DNA from: CAYTQK01 sp964439745
GTDB taxonomy: Bacteria > Desulfobacterota > Desulfobacteria > Desulfobacterales > Desulfosudaceae
Length of the DNA stretch: 13,748 nt
Direction: 5' to 3'
Assembly (NCBI GenBank): GCA_964439745.1
Contig: CAYTQK010000066.1
Span: forward strand, 1-13,748
Part shown: positions 1 through 12,100 of the stretch, one piece after another
Numbering within the stretch: the stretch's first letter is position 1
How the letters are laid out: each line of letters opens with the position of its first letter
Notes under the pieces: model-generated
The model's database searches: none
Told to the model about the DNA's origin: nothing
The model's input: only the letters and a program-made list of their open reading frames with translations
Translations under genes and position numbers: made by a program

Positions 1-1
1 C

Positions 2-154
2 CGGAAACCGGATGACTATGAGCCGTTGGGCGAGGGGGACGGCGACGGGGAGGATGATTATACCTATGCTCATACCGGGCGCATCCGCAGTTCCGAGGAC
101 TGGCAGCTGCCCAACAAAAAGGTGGAGAGTACCTGGTACGGCGAAAAAACCTAA
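2..154 (+). CDS. Upstream part of the same giant ORF, ending at an in-frame TAA (5' end missing)
   Basis: Fifty codons precede the TAA in the same frame as the 4,531-codon ORF. They encode a hydrophilic, acidic stretch (an EGDGDGEDD run) followed by a Trp/Lys/Glu-rich segment. The residues just after the TAA (HSWWKEQ, then a His/Thr-rich beta-like stretch) continue the same composition and the same spacing of aromatic residues, with no linker or start signal between them. I therefore read this as the preceding part of one protein, interrupted either by a real nonsense mutation or by a one-base sequence error. It could instead be the genuine C-terminus of a separate protein, but nothing in the sequence after the stop looks like a terminator or a new translation start. 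Confidence 0.6.
   Translation, partial: RKPDDYEPLGEGDGDGEDDYTYAHTGRIRSSEDWQLPNKKVESTWYGEKT
152..154 (+). other. In-frame TAA interrupting the giant ORF
   Basis: This is the only stop codon of any kind in 4,582 codons of this frame. It follows a run of six A (144-149). One substitution to TAC or TAT would restore a Tyr, which fits the surrounding aromatic-rich sequence. The frame before and after is the same, so a lone insertion or deletion does not explain it. Confidence 0.9.
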
Positions 155-3100
155 CACTCCTGGTGGAAGGAACAAGAGACCACCGAGCACAGCTACACCC
201 ACACCATTTCCGCCGACCGGCCCTTTGACATCACCTTCCTGGGCCAGGATCAGGGCCAGGTTATAATCGACTCGGTCGGGGACGTGGTGCTGGAAGGGCC
301 GATCCTGAACCCCTCCGGCACTACCCGTATTGATACCGACGGCGACATCCGCCAGACCGGCAGCAACGCCTATGTCAACGGTCTTCACATTGACCTGACA
401 GCGGCCACCGGCATCGGTAACGGCTCCGCTATCAATACCAATTTGTCGGACGAACCCGTCTACCAGTATACCTCGGCCTACACCGGCTATGCGGATGATT
501 ACGAAGAGGAAAGCCTGCAGGGCCTGACCAGCCTGACCACCGGCGACCGGGTCAAGCTGGCCGCGGATTATGACGGCGGCGGCGAAGCAGGAGCGGTGTA
601 TCAATATATCACCGACCCGGCCGACCGGGATCTGCGGGAGCAGGATTACGGCGATACCAGCCTGTGGGAGAAGGTTGCCCACCGGCCCAGCCTCAGCGCC
701 GCCACTACCAGCGGAAAAATCCAGCTCAACGAGATCATGGGCGATCTGGCCGTAAACCAGGTGACTACCGCCCATGACATCATGGGGTCGGGCGGGGATG
801 TCATTCTGACCGCCCAGGGCGGGATTTACGTGGCCCGGACGCCCGCGGGCGGCTGGCACACCGGCCTGGTCCAGGGCGGCCAGATCGAACTGACCGCCGA
901 AAGCGGCGGTATCGGTAACAGCAGCAGTCACCCCCTGGCCCTGGATTCCGGGACAATGCTTAAAGATTCGGTGTCCGCCTCGGCCATGGGCGATGTCTAT
1001 CTGCGGGAGGTGGATGGCGATCTGCGGCTGAACAAAATCGAGGCTCCGGGCAGTGATGTTTACGTGGAGGTGACCAACGGCGGCCTTCTGGATGTCAACC
1101 AGGACGCCCAGCGGGACGAGCGGACCTACAACGAATTAAAGGACGGCCTGTGGAATGACCTGGCGCTGACCGACAGTACCGGCGCCGCCGACCGGGTCGA
1201 TAATGTGGTGACCTCGTTCCGGCTGACCAGGCAGCAGGAGTACCGGACCTATTGGGGTTACCGGGATCAGCAGGCCCATGCCGACGAGGTGGGCTTGTCT
1301 GATTATGGAACCTACACGGTGATGGTGGTGGATGCGAATACTATCCGGCTGGTTGACGCGGACGGGGAAACGGTTGACCTGACGGTCTCCGGAACCGTGG
1401 GAGCCGAGCACCGCCTTTATTACAATGAAACGGATTACCTGGTGTTTGATTCCGCGGCGGATGTCGATGAAGCAGCCGCTACGATTACCTTCGCCTCCGC
1501 CCATGGCCTGAGCGACGATGACACGCTCAGCTATGAAAGGGAGTTTGATTATGCCTATGATAACGACTATCAGGTGACCCTGTCCGCGAAAGAAGAAGAG
1601 GCCTACCGCGATTTTTATGCGGAACAGGGTAAGACGGACACGGAAATCGACGACGCCATCGCCACCCTGGAAAACAGCCGCACCACCCAGTATCACACCC
1701 TGCATACCCAGTTCGACGACTATTTCGCGGACCGGGGCGAGTCTTTCCCCGCCGGTTATGATCCGGATTTTGCCTATGAGCTGAGCGCCGACGAAGAAAG
1801 CACCCTGCGTGGCAGCGTCAAGGTCTGGACCGAGGAAGAGTTGCTCTACGCCATCGGCGCCGGTCTTTTAAAGCCGGTCACCGACACCCAGATCACCATT
1901 GAAGATCCCAATATAGTGGGCGCCGACGTGACCCTGAATACCGCCGACGGGGTGGGCAGTTCCGCCGGTCGGATGATTATTGACCTGACCCGGGATGATT
2001 TTGCCCTGACTTCCGACGAGCGCGTGGCCCTGGCCGCGGCGGAACGGGACGACGTGGCCTACTGGGGAGAATCTTCGTCTCCGATTACCGTTAACTTTGT
2101 TGACAATGGTACGGCCGACCAGATCATCCGCGCGGACGGACAGACATGGTCCAGCGCCGATTTTGCCGAGGGTGATAAAATCCGTATCAGCGGCAGCGCC
2201 GACAACGACGATTATTACCTGATCACCTCCATTATCGGCACGGATGACGGTTCCGCCCTGGTCCTGAGCGCCGACGATTCCTTGATCAACGAGACCGGCG
2301 TGGCGGTAAACTTTCAGCATGAGGTGACCGATCCCCTGGATACCACCCAGGCCAAGGAGACCATCACCATCGATCAGCGGGAAGACGTGGACGTGGAGTC
2401 GGCCGGAGACATCAACATCACGGCCGGCGGCAACGTCTACCTGGGCTCGGAAAGCGATCTCAACATCGATACCGTCCGGGCCGGGGAAACCGTCCGCATT
2501 AAGGGTGGCCAGGGAATCTACAACGTGGCGGTCAGCGGCCAGACCAACGTGGAAAGCGGGGACCTGGTCCTGGAGGCGGCCACCGCTTCCGTGGGCACAG
2601 AATCCGCGCCCATCACGGTTAATCTCCACGGCCAGGCCACCACCACCGCCCGGGCCGGGACGGATATATACATTCATGGTGTCGAAGATAATACCCTTTA
2701 CGTGGGCACCATGTACGCCCGGGCCGGCGGGGTCTACCTGCAGGGGGACACTTCCATCGTGGACGGGTTTGACACGGAGTTTGAAAACATCCGGGCCAAC
2801 CTGGTGGAACTGACTGCCTTGGCGGGCGGTATCGGGGAAGCGGGCGATTACCTGGACGTGAACGTCCTGGGCACCGGCACCCTGACGGCCACGGCCACGG
2901 GTGATATCCGGATTGCCGAGACCGAAGGCGACATGCGGGTGCACCGGGTCGATTCCAGCGGCGGCGACGTCGACCTGCGGGCCCAGCTTTCCATCCTGGA
3001 TATCAACGAGGACATTGCCGTTGACGTCATCGGCAACACCATTTCCCTGACCGCGGAAATCGGCAGCATCGGTGTCTCCGGCAACGACCTGGACATCGAC

Positions 3101-6100
3101 AGCGCTCATTCCGGCCCGGGTGTCGTAAACGCTTCCAGCAACTACGGCAACACCTATATCATTGAGCCGGAGGGAGACCTGGCACTCGGACAGGTGGGCG
3201 CCGGGGACGACTATACCGTTTTTATCACCGTGCCCATGGGCAGCATTTTCAACGGGCTGGCCAGCGGCAGCAACCTGATTTCCGGCAGTACCTACCTGAT
3301 CGCGGCCGATGATATCGGCCAGGAGGGCACCCCCATCCGGACCGAAGTGGGCAATATCGAGGGCCAGGCCACGGCCGGCAGCGTCTGGATTGAGAACCTG
3401 GGCGCCCTGACCGTGGGGGGGGTGGTGGAAGAGGACAAACCCGGTATATTGAGCGGCGGCGGCGTGACCATTGACGCCGGCAGCCCCATCTACCTCCAGG
3501 AGTCCATTGTCGCCGCCAGCGGCCATATCCTTATCACCGCCCGGGACGACGACGATGACGAGGGGGAGTATCCCTGCGGTCTGGCCAGAACGGATGATAT
3601 CACCATTCCCGAGGGAATCGTTCTGCGGGCCGAGGCGGGTGATGTGACCCTGCGGGCCGGGGATGACCTGAATATTGATGGTACGGTGGAAGCGGCCGGC
3701 GATGTTTACATGTATATCGATTATGAAAACGCCGATCCCGGGGTGGGTGGTGAAGTCAACCTTCCCGGTACCGTCATTGGCCATGAGGCCTTTATCTACG
3801 GTGACAGCGACGATGATGATTTCCCCATGGTTCATCCCCTGTATGGCATTACCGGCGCCGTCACCCTGACCGGTTATGGCGGCAGCGATCTTTACGAGAT
3901 TGAGCTGTACGGTAACGACGCGGCCCTGTTTAACGTCTACGACGAATCGCCGGAAGGGGATCTGGGCGCTGACAGCCTCCGGGTCTACGCCACCAACGAG
4001 ACCGATTATATCCTGTTCCGCCCCAACGCCATTATCAGCCTGGAAATGGACGAAAACCGGGAACCGGTGGAAAACGGCGTGGTGGAACGGGTCAACTATG
4101 ACGGCCATATCAACGCCGGGGTTTCCGTCTTCGGCCGGGACGGAGACGATACCTTCGTGCTCGACGATACCAGTTCGACCCTTACCGTTTACGGGGACGC
4201 CGGGGACGACACCTTCCAGGTGGGCCAGATGTTTGCCTCACCGCGGGACGGTGAGGCCGGACTGGCTCCGGAAGATTATTTTGACACCACTCTGACCACC
4301 AAGGGCTATCTCTCCAACGGCATCAGCTATTCCGCCACCCTGAACGGCGGCTTTGGCGAGGATTCCTTTACGGTCTACCGCAACCTGGCCACGCTTACCC
4401 TCAACGGTGACGAGGACAACGATACTTTTATCATCCGGGCCTTTGTCAGGGTGGACCCGGATGATCACAAGGCACCCTATACCAACATCAACGGCGGCCA
4501 GGGCGCGGATTTTATCTCCTATACCGTTAACGCTCCGGTTAACGTGCAAGGCGGTGACGGCAGCGATACCCTGACGGTGGTGGGTACCGAGTTCGGCGAC
4601 GATTTTGTGGTCACCGACAACGGAGTTTACGGGGCCGGTCTTTTTGTGCAATACGGCGGGATCGAAAAGGTGGTCGTCAACGCCCTGGAGGGGAATGACA
4701 ATTTCTTTATCGCGTCTACCAGTGAATACGTGGAAACGACCCTGATCGGCGGCCAGGGCAGCGATACTTTTAACACCGGCGGTGGCACCGGCGGTGAATC
4801 GATCTCCGTGGTCAGCAATGACCTGCTCGGACACAGCGGCATGATCGAGCTGCTGGTCAACAGCTCGGACACGGCCTCTGAGTACCAGGGGGTCTTTGCC
4901 GGGGACGTGTCTGTTAACGTGGCTGACGCGGATGAGGCGGGCATTACCGTGCGCCAGCTGGATGGAGCCCTGCGGGTCTTTGAAGATACCACCGCCCCGG
5001 CGGGGATGGTCATGGCCCAATATGCCGTGGCCCTGACCCGTCCGCCCAAAGAAGATGTGCGGGTGACGGCCAGTGCCACCCTGCCAGGGGAAGCCGCGAT
5101 GGCGGACGGCGCCCGGGGTATCGCCCTCAACGGAAACGAAGAAGGGTTGACCCTGTTGTTCGATGAAAACAACTGGTTCACCGAACAGATCGTCACGGTC
5201 ACGGCTCCGGCCGACGCGGTGGCCGAAGGCCCTCAGACCTACGAGATCAAGCACAACGTGATCCAGGGGCGTTCCCCGGACGACGGCGGTGAATACGACG
5301 GCCTGGCCATTCCCAGCCTGACGGCCGAGGTGGTGGACGAAGATTCGCCCGGCGTGGTAATAGCCCAGACAGACAATGACACCGTAGTATTTGAAAAAGA
5401 GGACATCCGGCCGCGGGACAAATACGAGGTGGTCTTGAGCAGCGCGCCGGATGCGGAGGTGGCGGTTCAGATCGGGGCCTTGTCCGAAAACCAGATCGAG
5501 ATCGTGGATGAAAACGGCGATCCCCTTGATTCCCTGGTGTTTACTCCCGAGAACTGGAATACCGGGCAGGAGATTTATGTCCGGGCCATTGATGACGGGG
5601 TGGCCGAAGGTACTCATTTTGTCAGAATTGTCCACGAAATCATCACCGAAGCCGGTACCAACTACGACGGGGTCAGTGCTGCCCACGTGGATGTTAAGAT
5701 CATTGACGGTACTCCGGGGGTCTATGTCGAGCAAAGCGGCGGTTCTACCGACGTGGTCGAGCCCACCGAAACGGGAGTGGTGGGGGCAGGTCAGGTCAGC
5801 CAGACGGGAGAAGCCGGCGATACCACGATTGTCGCTGATTTCGGCGCTTCGCTGATTAGCGAAATCCAGGGCAATGATTCTCTCCAGGCGGTTCAGGACC
5901 TGGAACTGGGCAGCTGGGGGTTGAATTACCAGGATGAGATCGGCGACAAGAACACCAATACTTCCCGGGAAATCCCCCATGTCACGGTGAACGCCAGCGG
6001 TGATGACACGGCGGATTATTTTTCCTTTGATGTGACCGAAGAGATGCTCGAAGCGTCGGACGGGTCTGTCCGCGTGATCCTTGACATTGATCATGGTTTT

Positions 6101-9100
6101 GAAATCGATCCTGACACCTGGGAACATGATTCGGTCTGGTGGATGTCCGCCCTGGAGCTGATCACTCCCTCGGGCCAAACCATTGATTCCAAGTGGTCGC
6201 GTCATCCTGACTGGGGCGGGGCCGGCAGCAACTCCTATTATGACGATTACCTGGAAACGGAGGTAACGGAGAGCGGTACCTATATCATTCAGGTCACCGA
6301 TCTGCTGGGAGAAATCCTGGGAAGAGGCCCGGAAATTCCGCAGAGCGCCGATTATTTTCTGCATGTTTCGGTGGAAAGCCATGAGGTGGACGCTTTTACC
6401 TTTGAGGCCAAGCCGCAGTATGAAGATGAAACGGGGAACAATGATGTCCAGGACCTGGATATAAACGAGTTCTGGTATAACTATTTCAATCCTGATATCG
6501 GCGACCGGGAAAATCCCGACGGCGGGATTATTGATTACCATACCGCCTATACTTCCATCCTCGGCAACGGCGACGGTTCCTGGGATAATTATGCCTTTGA
6601 AATCACCCAGGCCATGTTGCAGCCTGACGCCGGTGAAGTAACAGGTACATTGTCCGACGGTACGTACTTTCTGGAAGCCGGTATCAGGCTTACCGGTGAG
6701 GTGGCCTCCGGCGATGTCTGGACCATGACCCTCAACGGGGAGGATTATGTCTATACCGTGGGGGATTCTGACACCAGCAGGGCCGACGTGATTACCGGCC
6801 TGGCCGGGGTGATCAACGCCGATACCGACGCCTATGATACCTATACCGCCTCCCTGAACGAAACCGACTCCACGGTCATGGATATCGAAGATCCCAACGG
6901 GTTTGTGTTCGGTGGCCTCACTCATGAGGTCCGGGCGGCCGGCACGGTTACGCGGACGCTGGATACCGGCGGGGTGAATTTTTCCACGGCTGACATTGTC
7001 TTTGACTCGGACAGCCCGGTTACGGCCGGGGAAGTCTGGTCGGTGGTGATTGACGGGACGGCAGTCGATTATGAGGTGCAGGCCGAAGATACGCTGGAAG
7101 GTGTTATTGACGGTCTGGTGGCCGGCATTGATGCGAAGTATCCGGGAACGTACGCGCCGGAGAAAATCGATACCGACACCCTGCGTCTGACCCGGGCCGA
7201 AGGCTTTACCCCGGGTTTTCAGCAGACCGGCCAAAGCCCGGCGGCGAGCGCGGCCATCACCGGCACTCCGCTGGATACCAGTGAGGCCGAGGCGGCTTCC
7301 TGGCAGGAGGCCAGTCTGGAACTGACCGGTACGGCCGTTCACAACCAGACCTGGACCCTGAACCTTCCCGACGGAAAAAGCAGCGCTTACACGGTCGCTT
7401 ACGACGACTCCCTGGCGGATATCGCCGCCGGCCTGGAAGCTGACGCCCCGGCCGGCTACGCCATTACCGCCGACGGTACCGCCGTGACCATCAGCCGGGA
7501 CAGCGGGGAGGGATTTGCTGTTGATCTGGAGGTTGCTGAGGCGTCGCTGGAAGGCACTTATAATGTCAGCGGCGAGGTAAGCTACTGGTCTGAAGCCGCG
7601 GTTAACCTGGCCGGTCCGGTGCATCCGGGGGAAGTCTGGACCGTGACCCTGACGGACGAAACCGGCACCGGGAAAGCATACGATTATACGGTGCTGGACG
7701 GAGATGTCCTTGATGATGTCGGCGGCAGCCTGGCCGACCAGATCGACATTGCCGGGTATGCCGGCGGCGTCCTGACCATTACCCCGGCTGACGGGGATTT
7801 CGTCAAGGTGGAGCTGAATGTTGCTGCTACGACGGACGTTCAGGGCGACATGACCGGGGACGGCGCCGGCAGCGTGGCCGCGGTGACGGAGGTGGATATC
7901 GATCTGGCCGGGACTTCAGTGGATGCCCAGAATGAGGATTGGATTCTTACACTCAACGGCGACGATTATACCTACACGACCCAGAAAACCGGTGGCGAAC
8001 TTGACACCATCGACACCGTGGGGCAGTGGTTCCAGGATAATGCTGATATTTCGGATGCGGATTTTACGGTTCTCTATGATGATACCGACGATATTATAAC
8101 CGTTTCCAGATCGGATAACGCGGCTTTTACCTATGCCTTTGAGGTGGGCGGAAGCGGCGAGGCCGACTTTACTGAGACTGAAAGCGCTGACTATTACGAC
8201 CGGCAGGTGTTTGACCTGGGCGGTTCGGCCCTGGTGGATGAGGCCTGGACCCTGACTCTGGACGGCCACGACTACGCCTATACGGTCGGGCAGGGCGACA
8301 GCCTTGATGATGTGGGCCTGTGGTTCGTAAACAACACCGATATTGCCAATGCGGATTTCACGGTTGAATACAGTGATGTTGATCAGCAGCTCACCGTGAC
8401 TCACAGCGACGGCCTGGCCTTTACCGCCGCTGCCGCCGTGACCGGGGCGCCGGTAACCGGTGATCTTTCCCTTGACGAAGACGCCGGTACGGCCAGCCAT
8501 TATACCCAGGCGGAGGTTCAGCTGGGCGGATCAGTCAGCGCCGGCGAAACCTGGACGGTGACGGTGACGCAGCTGGACGGCACCTCGGTTGATTATTTCT
8601 ATGATGTCGACGATGCCTATCCCGAGGGCAGCCCGGACGGCAGCATAGACATCGACGATCTCGGTACCGGTCTGGCGGCGGCGATCGAAGACTTTGCTTC
8701 CTATGACCCCGATACCGATGTCCTGACCATTACCGATGACCAGGGCGTCAGCATCGCCATCGAGGCCGACGCGGAGGCGGTTGATGGCGAGGCGGATTAC
8801 ACCGGCACCCTCGCCGCGGACTGGGCTGCCGATATCCAGCTGGACGGGTCGCTCGCGGTCAATGACCAATGGACGCTGACCATTGAAGAGACCACTTACG
8901 ACAGCTACACGGTACAGGCCGACGATACCAGCCTGAACGACGTGGCCGAAGGGCTGGCGGATATCATCAGGGCCGATTATACCGTGATTGTGTCGGGAAA
9001 TACGTTGCAGGTGACCAATACCGACGGCTCCGCGGTGACGGTGAATAATGTGGAACAACTGCGTGCCGCTGCCGGCAACCGGGAGACCGGCAGTGAAGAC

Positions 9101-12100
9101 ACCCGGGACCACTGGGTGGATGCTGAGATCATGCTGGAAAAGGAAGGTCCGCTGGTGGCCGGAGAGCTGTGGTCCATCACCATTCACGGCACATCCTATG
9201 AGCACATTGTCCAGGAAAAGGAAAACGGGGAAATTGAAACCCTGGCGGAGGTTACCGAACACCTGTACGACAAGCTGGCGGAGGAGTCGGAACTGACCGC
9301 TGCTGAGATTGAATATATTACGGGCCAGAACAAAATTTCCATCTCCGATATGGACGGGGACACCATCGACATAAGCCGCAGTGATGGAACGGTTCAGGGA
9401 ATTTTTGACATTGATTACGGGAATTTCATTGAACGTACGATTCCGGAATACGACGTATATACTGATCCTTTGGGCACCGAGATAAAGGTGCTGGTTGACA
9501 CGCACCAGATTCTGACCAGTCTGTATCTGCGCCTGGTGGACGATGACAGCGGGGAAGTGCTGGCTGTCAGCAATTACGCCGACTGGGTGGATGAGGGGAG
9601 CAATACGGTCTATGATCCTTTCCTGGAATATGTCTTTGAAGAAGAAGGCTTTTACCGGATTGAAGTGGGTTCTTACGTAGACTCCCTGGACGGTTATGAA
9701 CCGGATGATCCGGATGATCCCTATTACGGTTCCCTGAACCAGGAGAGCGGCGTAAATCCTGATCTTTCCTACCAGCTGAACGTGACGCTTCAGAACCATG
9801 AAATCAATCCGGATGTAATCAGCCTGCAGGAAAAAACCCTGACCATTACCGAAGGGACCGGCCAGGGGCAGTCCTTTGTCATTGAAGATTATGATCCGGA
9901 GACCAGCACCTTTACCCTGGATGCGCCGCTTGACGCCGGGGTGGACCAGACCAGCCGTTTTGAGGTCACCTATGACATGGCCCAGTACACGGGCTATACC
10001 GAGACCAGGGATTCCTTTACGGTGATTCTGTCCAGTCCCCCGGCGGCAGGAGAAACAGTCACGGTGGATGTGGCGGCCATCGCCACCCGGACGTATAACG
10101 CCGACCTGGCCTTTGACGATGGGGCCAATAACGGGGAGCGGGAGGCGATTCAGGTTTATGTCAACGGAAGCCAAAACGATAGCCTGGAATTTGATAGTGT
10201 AAACTGGAATATTCCGCAGACCGTTGAGGTTTCCGCCATCCATGATAACGTGGTGGATGGTGGTGATGCCAAGGTGTTTCCGGCCATGGAGGAAACCGTG
10301 GCCTATATCCGGGGACCGCTTACGATTGAAGGCGGGGAGGTCTTCAGCCAGGAACTGGTCCTGGAAGACCCCTACATGCTGCCGGGCGAAACCAATTTTC
10401 TGGTGCCTGACGGTGATATCGAGGCGGCCGGTGCTGTTACCGTGGAAGATAACCGCAAGGCCACCCTTACCGACAATGATATCACCCATTACGATCCCCT
10501 GACCGGACAGCAGGAACCGGGGTTTGACCCCCGCATGAACGAGTCCCTCTACCAGGTCAGGATTCTTTCCGGTGATTTGACCGGAACCGTTATGGACGTG
10601 GAATCAGTGGCCGGCAACACCATCTTGTTTACCACTGACTGGCCTGATGGCCTGGCCCCGGCAGCCGGGGATAAATTTTATTACATGCCGGTCAATCCCA
10701 ACACTCAGGTGGATGAGGCCGAACAGGTGGATGTCCTCAATGTGTACAACGGTGACAGTCCCTCGGACGACACCGGCGTACTGACCTCCGATCGTCTCTA
10801 CGGCCTGGGTATGGGTCCGGACACCATCATAGCCGGTGAAGAATTGCCCGGCGGAATCCGGTATGCCAATCTGGAAGAGCTCAACCTGGAACTGGGCTAC
10901 GGCAATGACACCCTCACCATCGAATCCACCCACCAGGGGGGCACCTCGGTATCCGGCGGTGACGGGGCGGATACCATCACCGTCAAAACGGTGGCCGGGC
11001 ACACCACGGTGGATGCCGGGCAGGGCGCTGACACCATTTGGGTGGGCAGTGACAGCGGGGTGGTGGACCAGATCAACGGCCTGCTGACCATCGTCGGCGG
11101 CGATGACGCCGACCAAGTGCATATCGACGACAGCCAGGATACCAGTGACAATGACGGCATTCTGACCGAAACCACCCTGACCGGTCTGGATATGCCCTCG
11201 GTGGAAGAGGTGCAGACCATCAGCGTTCGCGCTGTCAGCGGCAGCTACCGCCTGACCACGGCGGGCTTCGGCACCGACGCCGGCCTGGCGGATTCCGCCA
11301 ATGTAACGCGATCAGCGGACGCGGCCACGGTCAGCATTGATTTTGATCTGGACGCGAATGACAGCGACCTGGTTTGTCAGCGGCTGGAGGAACTCTATGG
11401 CGCGACCGGCGGTATCCGGGTCACCGAAGCGGTCGACGACTTTACCAAAACCTACACGGTCACCTTTTCCGGCGACCTGGCCGGTCTTGATTTTCCGGAG
11501 CTGACCTGGGCCGAGACCCGGGAGACGACCAACCTGGATGTGGCCGGGGAGAATATCTCTCCGGAGGTGGCCGCGCGAACGGTGCGGAACGGCACCACCG
11601 CTTCGCTGCTCAATACCGTTCAGACCCTGACGGTGGAAGCCGCGGCCGACGCCGGCGGCACCTACCGCTTCGGGCTGCGGGGATTGGAGGCGGTTTACAA
11701 CGCCTATCACGACTGGACCGACTATGTCTATGATCCGGACAATACGGACAGTGTCGTCTGGACCGAGCCCATTGCTTATGACGCCACCGCGGAGGAAGTG
11801 TCTGCCGCGCTGGCGCCGATCCTCAATCCCAACAACAGCCGGGATGACCTGCCCTGGACCAATAATTTTTCCGTGCGCCGGGTCGATAATGTCTTCTTTA
11901 TTGCCTTCCAGGGAGAATACGGAGACCTGGCTCTCCAGGCCGCGGATATCGATACCACCGGCCTGACCAATGTGGATATCGCCCTGGATACCCGGGTTAA
12001 CGGTATTAATTATCATGGCGTGGAAACTCTTGATATTGATCTGGGTTCCGGTGATGACCGGCTCCATATCGAAGGGACCGCCGCCGGCAGCCGGAACAAT

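Noticed and set aside
144..154. A-run before the TAA as a programmed -1 frameshift site
   Set aside because: The A AAA AAC heptamer is present (144-150) but is out of register with the zero-frame codons (gaa, aaa, acc), and the coding frame downstream of the stop is the same as upstream, so a -1 shift would leave the coding frame.
12..266. Plus-strand ORF of 84 codons at the left edge, and similar short plus-strand ORFs (for example 3876-4295, 5451-5855, 12945-13397)
   Set aside because: They lie in other frames over the giant gene, are rich in Arg, Pro, Ser and Trp as expected of out-of-frame reading of GC-rich Asp/Thr/Gly codons, and show no motif or start signal.
737..739. First in-frame ATG after the TAA as the true start of a separate gene
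   Set aside because: No convincing Shine-Dalgarno precedes it. The preceding ~190 codons are open and have the same beta-helix character, and starting here would cut through the beta-helix.
4238..7624. Antisense ORF of 1,128 codons
   Set aside because: It is exactly codon-aligned with the sense gene and its limits are set by sense TCA codons. Its translation is a low-complexity mirror (many Val, Ile, Gly, His, Asp) of the sense Asp/Ile/Thr/Val codons, with no domain. The same holds for the reverse ORFs at 1868-4108, 8531-10489, 11312-12691, 1136-1705, 12797-13570, 7916-8500 and 10604-11122.
6638..9427. Tandem ~300-bp periodicity as a non-coding satellite, CRISPR-like array or integron cassette array
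   Set aside because: Copies are similar at the protein level but diverged at the DNA level, unit lengths vary by whole codons, and there are no constant short repeats with unique spacers or attC-like palindromes.
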